Shown: in pieces, positions 40,612-53,420 of the stretch
How positions within the stretch are numbered: position 1 is the first letter of the stretch
Layout: every line of letters starts with the position of its first letter
DNA from: Lytechinus pictus
Taxonomy: Eukaryota > Echinodermata > Echinoidea > Temnopleuroida > Toxopneustidae
Assembly: GCF_037042905.1 (NCBI RefSeq)
Contig: NC_087251.1
Span: 45,277,873 to 45,341,872 of the forward strand
Direction of reading: 5' to 3'
DNA: 64,000 bases
Program-made: the position numbers and the translations under genes
The notes under the pieces: generated by a model
Told to the model about the DNA's origin: nothing
What the model saw: only the letters and a program-made list of their open reading frames with translations
The model's database searches: none

Positions 40612-43600
40612 GTAAGATACGTAGAATAGTATAGGATTGTGTCAGGTGTAGATTTATTGGGGACCAGGGAAACAGCTACACGGGGACTTTGCGCGATTTT
40701 GCTACCGAAATGACTATACAAAAATTGGAAATTTTTTTAAAAGGGCCCCTGAAAATCCCCCTCTACTGCAATGTTAAGCCTTATCCAATTTTCCAGATTA
40801 CCGGAGTTGATTGTGAAAAGTCGCGGGCCCCCCAAAATAGAAAAATCAATTTTTTTTTGCCTGGTTGTCTATTATTCATATCTGTTTGGTTCTCTATCAT
40901 TCTCTCTCACATTTTGATTTTTAAAAATACATTGAGACTAAAATGAGTATTATGGATTTGGAAATGTTATTATGTATCAAAACATTAATGTACACTGTTT
41001 GCCTTTTGTCAGTTTACTGGGTTCTTTCCTATGATTTAATGGTGGATAATCTATTGTTTTTTGTCATTTCAAGATGGTTTGTAGTTTGTAATGGTTTTGG
41101 TGTAAAATGTGATGTTATTTTGACGATTTTGTTATGTAGGTGTGTGTCACAAATATGGCTTCCCAAATTGTTTAGTTTCCCATTGAATAGTGAACAATAA
41201 ATACTGAGATGTCTAATTTTGTGTTATCTGCTTATAAATCCGCTATTAAGCCTGTTGATTTTGAAGTGACATTTGGTGAATTTGAGGATTGTCTGGAGGA
41301 ACAATTTCTAACAAAAATGACCTCACTTCGTTTTTAACAGGTATGACATCTTTTCACCTCATGAGAGTGATCTCGTTCATCAGTGCTCCGGCAGGACTTC
41401 CCTCCAATGAAACAACCATTGCAGAAGTAGCCAAAGATGTTGGATACTCTACAGCCCTCATTGGTAAATAAATGATATCATCTTATTCCCTTTTCACAAT
41501 GATCATGCTTGTAATTTTTGACTGATTTATGGTGATCACCTTACCTTTTAATGTTGCGAATAAGCTCCTTGGTTACTTTCTTTCACTTGTCTCTTCTGAA
41601 GCATTCATTGTTATCTAATGATGTCATCGTCATTCTATAGAAAAAATCTTAAAATGACACATTTTCGGCGATATCACATTAAGCTTCGATGTATCTGATG
41701 AAATATTTCAAAGTATCACCCTGGAGCGATACAAGAGTTTATACCATATTTTGAGAGGGTGCTTTTACTCTGGAATCACCAAAGACCCACCCAAGAGACC
41801 CTTCCTTTGTAATGGTTACCATAGAGCCACCAATAACTCTCCTTGGTGACTCACTTGCTGTGATAGGGAAATGAAAGTTATATTATGAATAATTAGTGTT
41901 AAAATACTGAAGAAACTTTAATAGGTTATTTAAAGAAGTCAGAAACCCTCATTGTTTATCTTGCAGGATAGTTACTGGAAGTTCGAAAGAACACAATTCC
42001 CTAAGTTCAAAACTTCACCTTTTGCACATTATAGGCTGTTGGTTCTTTTCTGTGTACTCAAACAATTTGACCCATGCAATTCTTCATTTCATTTATTTGG
42101 ATAGGAAAGTGGCATCTTGGATTCATGTGCGAGAAAGAGAATGAATGTTCAGACCCAAATAGCCAGGGTTTTGATTACTTCTATGGTCTGCCCCTCACCA
42201 ATCTCCTGGACTGTGGCCACGGAACAGTCTTTCAAGCATGGAGGAGAAATTTCTACACAGAGGTAGCTGTCACTATGGTCGTTCTTGTCCTTGCAACATT
42301 CATTCTCTTCATGTACAGCATGGTGAGATGGAGGACGTTGGTCGCTGTTGCAGTTGCTAGCACAGCGTTCTACCTGTTCTGTCTCATCATGCCCAGATTG
42401 ATCGCTGTGATGAACTGCGTGGTGGTCGAGAACCACGACGTGGTAGAACAGCCGCTGTCGTACACCAACCTCACCCAGCGCCACACGCAGCATGCACTGG
42501 ACTTCCTGGAGGAGCATAAGAACGAGCCGTTCCTGTTGGTGATGTCTTTCCTGCAGGCGCACACCGAGCTCTATGCCGAGCCTCACTTCCACGCCAGCAG
42601 TCAACATGGGGTTTACGGAGCGGCGGTGGAGGAGTTGGATTGGAGCGTTGGCGAGATCATGGGCGCACTGCATCGGATGGGGGTTGCTGATGATACCTTC
42701 ATCTACCTCACCTCAGATAATGGGGCTCACATGGAAGAATTCTCTCTCAGTGGAAAGAAAGAGGGTGGCTCGAATGGAATTTATAAAGGTAGGTGCAATT
42801 AGTATCTCCCCTGGGACGGCAAAACCTGCATCTCAAGAGATTGGAAAATACCAAAGGAACCATCTTCCCTTTGAGATCGTATTGTTTTGTATTGTAGCTC
42901 CACTTTTGTAAAACTTAACTTACACATAAGATTTCAGTGTCGGTAAATTAAAAAAAAATGAAAACACATCATATTTTGAAACGTATTTAATATCACATTA
43001 TGGTCATTAAAAAATACTGGACATTTCAATGTCGGAAAGAAGAGACTGCTGCTACCAAATCAACTAATGCAGGGAAGACCACCAGGGGCATTTGACTTTT
43101 TTTTAAGATACCGAGCTGATGTTATGATTATACATTTGCTTGATTGATAATCCAGACATTAAAATAAATGAGTTATCTTTCGCAAAGTTCAAAATTCACC
43201 CCACCCAAGGATTAAAGTAAAAAATATTTTGTTAAGATAACAACTGACAATCCATAAAAGTGATATGAAAATGCCATCCAAAATGTCTATAACTTGATGG
43301 GTGATACAGCTCCTTCGAATCCTATTCACACTGCAGGTGGAAAAGCCAACTGCTTTGAGGGAGGAATCCGGGTTCCTACCATCGTGCGCTACCCCGGGAT
43401 CGTCCCTCCAGAATCTGAGGTCTCCGAACCCACCAGCATAGTGGACCTTCTACCGACCGTAGTCGGCCTGACCGGGGGCAAGATGCCAAGGGATCGTGTC
43501 ATTGACGGGAAGGACATGATGCCGTTGCTGCAGGGGGAGCTAGGGATCTCACCCCATGAGTTCATGTTCATGTACTGCGGAGGATACATCCATGGGGCAC

Positions 43601-45381
43601 GATACAGACCAAGGAAAGGTAAGGAGACTTGTGTACAATCCAATGCAGGTAGTAGACTTTATGCATACAATGTCTTACACTCATAGCACCCTCTCTCAGA
43701 GGATATAGGAATACGCATAAACAAAGTTGTCAGAGATGCGCCAGTTGCAAATCATTGATGCATGCAACGCGATGGCTTCAGCCTCTAAGATGGCGGTGCT
43801 ATGATGTCTATATAACAAAGTTTGACTATAATGTTTTACTGCTGCACTCAAAACATTTGTATCAACACAGATAGACTTCTTATACCTTTTCAGCATGGTT
43901 AGATATGGAATGTTACTGGCTTTCATCATGCAAGTCAAAATTAGTTGTACTATTTTCTGAGAAAGTCACTATTGTGTCTACATACTCTAGCCTAGAGCTA
44001 TGGAGCCATGATTGATAGAAAGAGAAAATATTAATCTATCAAAATCAATCATGTATACTCTAAATGCTGCTTATATATATATCAAAAGATTTTGATCGGT
44101 TCCATGACATTTGCTCTGATGACAACTGCCCTGCTCTAATTTCCACGTACTAATTGAATGACCAACTTCAACCCTGGGTTTAACACTATACCCTACCCTA
44201 ACCTTAACCCTAAACCTACATCTTAGACAAAATTAAGCCTGGAGCAATTGTCGCATGAGCAGATGTCGTGTCACCTTTTAATCATGCATAAATGCACATC
44301 TTTCTTTTTTCTTTCTAAATTGGCATGTTAATAATATGGAGCATTTGAATGTGAACAGTTACAATTACTATGTAAGTTTTAGTTTAGAAAGTCAAAAAGG
44401 GGCCTAAGCTTTCGATCCTAGCAGAATCTTCGTCGGAGGCAAAATGACAAACATATAAAGTGGAACAACCATAATATAGACCACAAACAAGCTACAGCAA
44501 CACTAAAAACAAGGAGACAAAAGGGGCATTAGTGAGTAGAGAAGACCAATCAGGTTAGTGAAGGGGATGAAAGAAAAGGAGTAGGCAGACACAAAGGGAA
44601 GTTAGTGTAAGTAAGGCCAAGAGGGATTAAGATAATGAGGCAGGCAACATCAAACAGGATCTGGAACAAAACAGTGATAGAGGGATGAATAACTAGAGAA
44701 TAAGTGAGAGGTGGGTCAAACAGGTTACAAAGAAAGGCATAATAAACTGGTGCATAAGAGTGCATAGTTTCACGATTCCATAAAACAAAAGGTACCATGT
44801 ATGGATATAGTCCCTCTTTCAACCTATGGACTACTGAATTCTCTTATTCCCATGTGCTTTGTACAGCGACCTCCTGCTTTATGTGGCTAACTGGTTAATG
44901 TCATATTCTAGAACATTCTCAGAATACCTTTTATCTTCTTATATCAGGCAACCGAATATATAAGATCGTGTACACAACTGCAAACCTGGTAGAAGGGCCG
45001 CACGGAACCATGGGTTGCTTCGATTCATATCCCTGCCGATGTGAGGGCCCGACCACAGTCAACCATGACCCGCCTCTGGTCTACGAGCTCCGATCGGACC
45101 CCTCCGAGACCACCCCCCTTGACCCTACCACACCCAACATCCAGGAGATCATCACAAGAGCCGGAGCAGCTGTCGCAGAGCATCAAGCATCCATCGCACC
45201 CACGCCGTATCAGTTTGCCTTCACAAGGCTGCTACCGAGGTTTGGGGATCAACCCTGCTGCGGGACTTTCCCATTCTGCAGCTGCACTGAAGATCATTCT
45301 ACCGGGTTCTCCTATGAGGATGCCAAGCCTGATAAGGCACATAAAGACTGGATGAGGGCAGATACTTCTAAGGCTAGCTGA
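40326..45381 (+). CDS. STS-like: Membrane sulfatase of the steryl-sulfatase/ARSD-ARSL type, 5 exons
   Basis: The reconstructed protein has 602 residues (human STS 583). Exons: 40326-40611, 41341-41463, 42105-42788, 43337-43618, 44948-45381; all four introns are phase 1. Residues 1-23 form a signal peptide. Active-site residues, by family comparison: D40, D41, C79 in CTPSR (the formylglycine cysteine), K138 and H140 in GKWHLG, H289, D341, N342 and K367. Two adjacent hydrophobic helices at about 187-209 and 213-240 match the STS membrane hairpin. Glycosylation sequons at N52 and N258 match the two used in STS. The Cys-rich C-terminus ([19 protein letters not shown]) is also STS-like. It should hydrolyse sulfate esters at the ER membrane; the substrate (steroid or other aryl sulfate) cannot be told. 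A second ATG two codons in is an alternative start. Confidence 0.95.
41341..41463 (+). CDS. STS-like: Sulfatase exon 2
   Basis: Encodes [20 protein letters not shown] to DVGYSTALI. Acceptor TTTTTAACAG, donor G|GTAAAT, phase 1 at both ends. Confidence 0.93.
42105..42788 (+). CDS. STS-like: Sulfatase exon 3
   Basis: Begins [13 protein letters not shown]. Carries the two-helix membrane hairpin, the AHTEL histidine, [17 protein letters not shown] and TSDNGAH, and ends SNGIYK. Donor G|GTAGGT. Confidence 0.95.
43337..43618 (+). CDS. STS-like: Sulfatase exon 4
   Basis: [38 protein letters not shown] and [12 protein letters not shown], ending RPRK. Acceptor CACTGCAG, donor G|GTAAGG. Confidence 0.95.
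44380..44480 (-). mobile_element. Retroelement end fragment with GAAAGC hairpin motif
   Basis: On the minus strand: CCGACGAAGATTCTGCTAGG-ATCGAAAGCTTAGG. A short hairpin (GATTC/GGATC) followed by GAAA, similar in design to 25030-25065. In sulfatase intron 4. Penelope-like by inference only. Confidence 0.4.
44948..45381 (+). CDS. STS-like: Sulfatase exon 5 (terminal)
   Basis: [20 protein letters not shown] through the [15 protein letters not shown] block and the Cys-rich tail to TGA at 45379-45381. Acceptor TATATCAG. Confidence 0.94.
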
Positions 45382-47084
45382 GGTTTGGTTCAAGCACAAA
45401 GGTAAAGATAAAACATTCTAGAGCTATTCTCTCGAGTACTATTATTACTATTTTAGTTACAAATATGTATTTAATGTTAATTAACCCTCGTGTGAAATTA
45501 CTTCCCAAACCAAGCTGAATGTGATGAATGAATGTACAGTGATGTGTATTACTGCAAATGTACTACTCTTTTTCATGGAAAACAATGTTTTTGAATTATC
45601 CGTCCTGTGTTTGTTCATACGATAACTGAACTGGAATTCGACAGATCAACTTTAAAATTTGTCTGTATGCATATAGGAGTGATGATAATCTGAGCAGCTA
45701 TAGGATATCAAGGTGAAAGGTTATGGAGGTCATATATCTAAAAAATACTGTTCTTCCTGTGATTTAAGAAATATTTCAAGAACTCACTTCAAACTTGGCT
45801 TCTTATCTGATTAGAATTTTGGTTGATGAGTTCAAAGGTCAAAAGTCACAGATTGTTTTATACCTGAAAATAACTTCTTGTGAAGAAATGGGGTAGCAGT
45901 CACTTCAAAACTACTCTAGGCGGATGTATGCAAGTAAGGGTGATCTGATTAGATTTTGAGGTCAAAGGTAATAAAGGACTTGAGAGGTTATTATTTGGAA
46001 ATGTAATATATTTCCGATCTCGCATATTGAAAATTCATTTGGTAAATTCATTTGATGTGTGTTTTGTGTGAAAATGAAGTACAACATTTTGTACATTTGT
46101 TTAAGTTGGCGATATCTAATCTATACAACTTAATGTTTTCATCTTTGATTCGTGTTTGCAGTGGCAGCTGTTTGAATTTGGACCTTTGAATAATCTATGA
46201 ATTCATTTATTTCAGGATCTTCATTTACTTGTAGAATATTATTAAAAATTATTATTACTTATGTTGGATGCTTGCTAAAAATGCTGGGTTGAAACTAAGC
46301 ATACCATATATTTGCTAAGATGATGTGATACTTCAAATGTTTGATTTTTTTTTTAATGTAGCATGTACATCATTGTTACCATTGATTTTTTTGTACAGAT
46401 TTTTTTTTGTCTGTACCATCATTGGCATACACCAAAAAGGTTTTTTTTTTTAAGAGGGTTACTTTCACAACTTCCTGCGTAAATCTGCGTCTGCAACATC
46501 GGTTAAGCTTTAACATGGAAGGGAATGGGGATTTTCCAGGGCCGTTTTCAGCATTGGGGGTGGGGGAAATCACCCTGAGCCCCATCTAATTTCGTCCCTG
46601 GACATAGTTTTCCATATTTCAGACAAAATGGTTGGTACAGAATCCTTACAGAAGTCAGTTCAAGAAATTGAACAATATTGGAGAGATCTCATTTTCAAGA
46701 TTAATTCCTCTTTACTCAGGTATTTGATGTATTGGACATATTGGTATTTTTCTGCAATTGTTGACATCTCTAGACATTTTCCTGATGCTGCATATTTTGT
46801 GAAAGATGACCCTGCCATATTTAAGAATTGAAAGCGAAAATAATTACGGTAGGATTGATACAATAGGCGAAAATGATCTATTAGAGTTTCCCATTCTCAT
46901 TTGAAAGTGGGGTATAGTTTTTGGTGTTTGATAGTCTATCATAGATAGAGTTAGAGTGCCATCATTACTGACAATATGAATTTTTAAGGGAGAATAATTG
47001 CAGGTTGAAACCAAGCGTTTCCTTACACACAAAAAATGTATTCGATCTTCCAAGTTTCAGCCATGTTGAACAATTGCATGACCA
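45382..47084. other. Probable 3' UTR and non-coding sequence after the sulfatase
   Basis: No further gene. A canonical AATAAA close to the stop was not found; ATTAAA at about 46240 is a possible signal. Confidence 0.45.
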
Positions 47085-47702
47085 GTACCATATGGGCACT
47101 AGTATTCAACCCGGCATAATTCAAAGATTTGGACAAATTCCCCCAAATATTTAGAAATAGGGAATTTATCTTAATTTCATACCTTTGTTATTTCCAGGGT
47201 AATCTGTTGTCGGTATTTTCTTTATCAATCTGTCGACTGTATGCACGGAGGATCGAATTATGCGGCGATGACCTTTTGCACTGAAATGCACTAGTATTCA
47301 ACCTAGTGATGATAGACAGCGAATTTAAAAATTGTTTAGATTGCTAAATTAGATCTAGATCTATGTAAGTCTCTGGCTTTGACTAATTCCCTGTTTGGTC
47401 TCATCTCAAATGGTCTAGTCCTTAGTCGGATGGGACAAGGGCAGATTGAGAGACAGGGCCATCTTTCGTTGCTAAGATGAATAATAGTGCCGACGGGTTG
47501 AATACTAGTGCCAAAAACCATCGCCGTATAATTCGATCGCCCGCGCACACAGTCGACTGGTTGAAGAAAAAAATAACGCAAAAAGAATAACCAGCATTTG
47601 CTCTTGGAAATAACACAGGTCTGAAATTAAGGTAGATTCCATATTTCTATATATTTGAGGAAACTCTCCAAACGGGTTGAATACCAGTGCCCTTACGGTA
47701 CT
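47085..47702. mobile_element. Foldback element, about 620 bp
   Basis: The left arm (GGCACTAGTATTCAACCC at about 47094, then ATAGGGAATTTATCTTAATT, then CGACTGTATGCACGGAGGAT) is inverted in the right arm (ending GGGTTGAATACCAGTGCCC). The centre includes a GGTCTCATCTCAAATGGTCT phrase like the 14.3-kb element. Confidence 0.75.
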
Positions 47703-50622
47703 TATCTTCAATGAATAGTAAATACTTGACTATAGTGAAGGGGTCCATCGTCCTTGGAGCAAGTCCGCAGATCACATGATTATTGGTTGTGTGATCCTTA
47801 TTTATAGCGCAAACAAAGAAAAACAAAAAGAATATGTCAAAAGTGTAAATGGACATCAATTATATGAATTCATACTTCGTACATTTACTTATATTATGAA
47901 GATTGCTATTAAAAGGAGCTTGTTTTGTTATAAAGGCATGTAGTTTCTACTAAAGTATGCAGTAAATACATGATTTTTCATTAACCCTCGTAAATTTACA
48001 TTGACAACAGTTACATGTATAGTTGATGGGGCTAATTTACCCATTTATGGGACACATACATCATGGAGACATACTAGCCCCTCTTGAACCCTGTTACACG
48101 AAGTGATACAATTAAAGTTTAAATTGGTTGTAACTTTCGTGTATGGGTTTTTCATAGTTTCTGGCAAAGATACACACAATTATCCAGGATAGGACTAAAT
48201 GTGGGTCATTAATGAGTTTGATTTTTGTCATATGACATATATTATGATTTGGGGATAGGAAGAGTTTATTATCAAAAGGATGTGGCATTGTAATTATGTA
48301 GACAAAATTGTTTCATAAGTAATTTTTTTGCATTGTTTTGTGACATGATTTAAAATCAAGTTTACATTACACTGCTAATTAAAAGAGCCTAATATTGATT
48401 TATTTCCAAAGTAACGTGTGTTTTTATGGAGCTCATTGGGGTGCCTTTATCACAAAATTCTGAACTTGACCGTGATCTCAATTTAAAGTAATGTGATAAA
48501 ACTTTCCTTCTGCATTATTATTGAGTAGAATTCTTATTCAATTAGAAAATGGTATTTATTGATGAACAAACATGTCAATAATAATTGCACATATGAAAAA
48601 AACAGCCGGAGCTGGAAAATTCATGTTTACAAGTTTGTGTTGGCACAATAAATTACACAGTAAAAAAACATAGTAAAATGCATTACAAAAGCTGTACATT
48701 TAAAAAGCTAATGCAATTTTTGTTCACAATTTTAGATGATACAGCATAAAAGGCAATGAATGAATTTAATATGATAATGGCAAACTTGAAGGAGAGGAGA
48801 CGGGCACTTTATTTTAATGACAAAATTGACTGTAAGGTGGGGAGGGGGTGACCATTGTCCATTGCCTTTTTTATTGGACACACACACACACATCTTTTCT
48901 TGAGTATGTCAACCAAAAAAGGCAATGGACTATTTTGAAATCTTGTTGTTCTTGTTTGAAATTGTTGATAATTGTTCTTACGACGAAGAGATATGTTTGT
49001 ATGTTTTTTTCTGAGGTAGCCATGTCTTACACAGAGCATGAATTGAAAGTGATTTTGCAAATTTTGTACACAGTGCCAGTCTTCTCTCCTCAAGTGTTGG
49101 TAAATTACACATCTGAAATGCACTTGTGTATGTAATGTAATTATAATATAACATACTCTGTTGTATTTTTTTCAATAATATTATTGAAAGTTACATTGCC
49201 TTATAAGGCAATGTGACTTTGTATGAAATTATGTAATGTCTCATAAGGACAAAGGTCTTTAAAATATGATGATTCTCAAAACTACGTGACATGGGACACA
49301 TGAAGAGTATTGCTCAAATAATTTAGGCATAACATGTATTTCATTTGTATTAATGTCACAAATATGCAGGTGATTAAATGCAATTATATTTTGTTTGTAT
49401 TTATGCTGTGAATAGGCATTTTCCACCCATTTTGAGTATTATCATGAAAGTAGTCATTTCAGGGTTGATTGATGCTAAGTATTTTGGGCAAGGTATCGTT
49501 AAAAAGACATGGTATTTATACATCACCTGTTTTTTAAAACTGTATTATAGGACTTTCAACTGAGTATGTGTGATGGTGTTTATTCTCTTGTCAGTATTGT
49601 ATCGTACACAATGTCTTGATGTAATGATCTGTTTGATTTTCAGCATAAGCTATAGAGAATTTGGCATATGAAATATTGCCAGTAGAAAGCTAATCAGCCT
49701 AACGGGTATCACTTAATACATGTATTTCGAATCAAAGATTGAATGAGATTGTGATTATCGTTCCTTTTCAGAGAATTTCTCCTAGCAATAATTTTCTCTT
49801 CCACCCTGAACTCTTCATATTAATATCATATATCTCCAACTTTATTAATTATTTTGAGAAAGTATAGTATAGTATAATAATATTAATTAAGAACAAAATA
49901 ATATAACTAAGAACTTATTAGTAATTATTGTAATAATTAATATAAATTATTATTACTACTCTATTCATTTTTCGAAAGGAATCATGTCACCTCATTAAAT
50001 TTATTAAGTCAAACGAACAAAGAAATCATGCTTAAAAATAAAATGTCTTGGTCCATGACACAAAGCAACAACAAAAAATCATATTTTGATAAAAATTGTA
50101 TTATAATTATAATCTATTATATGTGTTTATGGTTGGTTGTAAAGGGGGATAAATCATATAGTGTTTTGATTAATTTCTTTCTTTTTTGTTTTGTTTTGTA
50201 ACAACTAACATGTATTGTTTTCAATAGGTATACTTGGCAATGGAGACAGGAATTAACAACTTCTTAAAAATAAAATAGAAGTTAGTAAACTATTGCTCCC
50301 TGGATATCACGCCTTCTTTCCCACTAACACTGAGCAAATGTGCCGCTAGCGTTGCGAATGGATATATATAGTCAAAGAGTTTTTACTGGCTGTTGTTATA
50401 AGCTTCGGAAATCCTTGCTTCTAATTGGCTCAATGCAAATTCATCAGTGAATATCATTGACCAATTTACTTTATGAAAACAATTCCATGGTTTCTTTTCT
50501 TATTACTGTGCAAGTGTTTATAATGTGTTCTCGTTTCTCAGGTGAATTAATTTTTTTTATAAGAAACATGTTTGTGATTTTGTAACAGTTCAATAAAGGT
50601 AGTTAGAGGATGGTTCGATTGC
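47703..50622. other. Non-coding AT-rich stretch
   Basis: No supported gene. A small hairpin pairs CCATTGCCTTTTTT (about 48859) with AAAAAAGGCAATGG (about 48917), around a (CA)n run. Confidence 0.5.
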
Positions 50623-51233
50623 TTAAAGGTCAAGTCCACCCCAGCAAAATGTTGATTTGAATAAATAGAGAAAAATCAAACTAGCATAACACTGAAAATT
50701 TCATCAAAATCGGATCTAAAATAAGAAAGTTATGGCATTTTAAAGTTTCGCTTATTTTTTCACAAAACAGTGATATGCACAACTCAGTGACATGCAAATG
50801 AGACTGTCGATGATGTCCATCACTCACTATTTCTTTTGTTTTTTATTGTTTGAATTACACAATATTTCTTTTTTTACAGATTTGACCATAGGTACCGACT
50901 TGACTGAATCATATAGTATTAAACAATGCTAATTCCACATGTTCAGGGAGGAATTAATCACTGTTGCACTTGACAATTAGGAGAAAATTAGAATATTTCA
51001 TATTTCATATAATAAAATACAAAAGAAATAGTGAGTGGATGACATCATCAGTCTCCTCATTTGCATACCAACCAGGATATGCATATAACTGTTTTGTGAA
51101 ATTAAGCGAAACTTTAAAATGCCATAACTTTCTTATTTTACATCCGATTTTGATGAAATTTTCAGTGTTATGCTTGTTGGATTTTTCTGTTTTTATTCAA
51201 ATCAATTTTTGTTGGGGTGAACTTGTCCTTTAA
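50623..51233. mobile_element. Foldback MITE with TTAA ends, about 610 bp
   Basis: The left arm starts TTAAAGGTCAAGTCCACCCC and the right arm ends GGGGTGAACTTGTCCTTTAA. Arms of about 130 bp pair over ATTTCATCAAAATCGGAT and AAAGTTATGGCATTTTAAAG. TTAA on both sides suggests piggyBac-type mobilisation. Confidence 0.85.
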
Positions 51234-52344
51234 ATGTATACTATGCTGGATGATTGCTATGATTGCTTGAATCATTCAGATGTATTTCAACCAAATCTGT
51301 TGTAATTCGTAATTCAAATACCTAAGACTTATGTTGCCTCAAGAGATTCCCTCGTTTATGTTGTTTGAGGACACCTTAGTTGTTTATGTGTGCAATTTTC
51401 ACTACATTCCAAGTTTAAGGCAAAGCCATAATACACCGTAATATGTATATTTTGAACAAAAAAATATGCCAGTGTACAAAATGGTGATCAATTAGCAAGA
51501 AATTTGATTGGTTGATAATGATATGAAAATAAATATTCGACGATCTTATCTTGCTTTAATAGAAGAATGAACCTGTTGATACCTCTTAGATTACAGGATT
51601 GATTTTTTTAACATCAAAATGTATAACAAAATATAATTGCTGCCCCGAATCTAAACAAAGATTTTAATTTAATTGTCTATTTACAATTTTTTGTAGCCTT
51701 AAATGTACACAAACAGTAACTTGATGTGACATGGTGATTTCAGTGTCATGATATGCATATTGATACTGCTAGTAATATGACAGTAACGAGTCTGTAATGT
51801 TGAAACTAATACAATTATTTAAATAATATAGTATTCTACTTTGATATAATGCTTAATATTGGTAAATTAAACTTATTTTGTAGTAAATAGTAAACAAATC
51901 ATGTTATTTTCAGTATTATACATTGTTACTCCTTTATATGTAGAGGAACTCTGAAAGAAATTATGAAATTTTCTTGTATTTGTTTTGTCGGAGGCAGAAT
52001 TCTACCATTATGTATCTTTTTTTTTTTTTGACTTATGTATTGAATTACTTTGAATGTTTAAAATGTATTTTGGTTCCTTCCACTATTAATGATATTTCTT
52101 CTCAAGCAATAAATATATAACACTCCTTAAATGACTTTTGATGACTATTTTTTGTGCCGTTTCTTAGACAAGAAATAAAGACTTTAACCTGATATATCGT
52201 TTGGAATAATAGTTAAAATAGAATTTGAATGATTGCATGAGCACACATGATGAGGATTTCTTGGAGAAAATGGGGGAAAATAACGAGAGAGAGAGAGGAG
52301 GGGTGAGGAAGAACCCCAAAAAAAATATGTGCTCCATTGAAACG
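51234..52344. other. Non-coding AT-rich stretch
   Basis: No open frame with coding character. AATAAA hexamers at about 52107 and 52175 have no gene attached that I can see. Confidence 0.5.
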
Positions 52345-52705
52345 GTTTATTTTCAATTCATCTAATGCCAATTCGACCAATTGCCAACTCGTCTATTACC
52401 ATTTGGTCTATCATCAGTTCGTCTACTCACTACATGGTCTACTTTCATTTAGTCTAATGCCATTCCATCTAATAACCATTAAGTCCACAAACCATTTGGT
52501 CTAATTAAACTTAAGTGTTAATTGTGCAAAATGAATGAAAAGAAAATGGGTATTAGACGAAATGGTAATAGACAAAATCGTGATTAGACGAAGTGGTGAT
52601 TGGACCAAATGGTTGTTAGACGAAATGTTGATGGACGGAATGGCATTAGACTAAATGAAGGTAGACCATGTGGTGAGTGGACGAATTGGCAATTTCCCGT
52701 TAAAA
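52345..52705. mobile_element. Foldback repeat built from short GGTCTAAT-type units, copy 2
   Basis: Same design as 14285-14665: left phrases (GCCAATTCGACC, CATTTGGTCTATC, CAGTTCGTCTAC), a centre with TTAATTGTGCAAAATGAATG, and right complements (GTATTAGACGAAATGG, GGACCAAATGG). Confidence 0.8.
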
Positions 52706-52851
52706 CAGGTTGAATGGAAAGGATTATTTTACATGTAGTTTGAAATTAGGCAAATCTTTTTTTTTTAATTACAGGCTAAATATTATTCAGATATATGAGA
52801 TCTAAATGCTATAATACGAACAAACAAAATAAAAGACCTAACATCTAGTCA

Positions 52852-53095
52852 GGCGCAGATCCAGGAAGGGGGGGCATGGGGTACTGTTGTGCCCCTCCCC
52901 CTTTGGAGGTGAGGTTGGATTTTAATGAAAAATATTTTCCGCTTGTCAGAGTTCTCAAAAAGGAAATAGCGCGGGGGGGGGGGGGGGGCTTGTCCAAATA
53001 TTTTTTGCAAAACCCAAGTGGATCAGGTTTTATGTACAAAAAACAAAAAAGCAAAACAGAAACAAAACAATTTTGAAATCCTGAATCCGCCCCCG
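52852..53095. mobile_element. G-run element with GGCGCAGATCCAGGA-like inverted ends
   Basis: Left GGCGCAGATCCAGGAAGGGG; right TCCTGAATCCGCCCCCG. Contains a 17-base G run and flanking CCCCTCCCCC. About 245 bp. Confidence 0.55.
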
Positions 53096-53323
53096 TTTGT
53101 AGTTAACACTTTCAATGACATTCTGAATGGAAAGTGGGTTATTCTTTCAACTGCTGCTCTTTTATATTGATTAATATTTATTGATTATTATCATAGTACA
53201 ATCGGATCGGAAAATAAGGGAATTATACAGTTATTTTGAGAACTATGGTTAAATGCTAGATGAGTATTCATTTAACAGTTTTCAGCGGAACACGATTCCC
53301 AATATATCACAAAGGACTTGATC

Positions 53324-53420
53324 ATGGATATGTTAAGGCGTTTTCTGTTATATTCAGTTGTCATCTTGACATGTTTCTCATACTTCTCGGAAATTTGTCA
53401 CGCATGGAGAATTTCATCAG
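53324..53420 (+). CDS. Protein A exon 1 (signal peptide)
   Basis: MDMLRRFLLYSVVILTCFSY then FSEICHAWRISS and one base. Donor CAG|GTGAGG. Same intron position and phase as the paralogue. Confidence 0.6.

Noticed and set aside
42149-42673. 174-codon minus-strand frame inside sulfatase exon 3
   Set aside because: Shadow of a clearly coding plus-strand exon.
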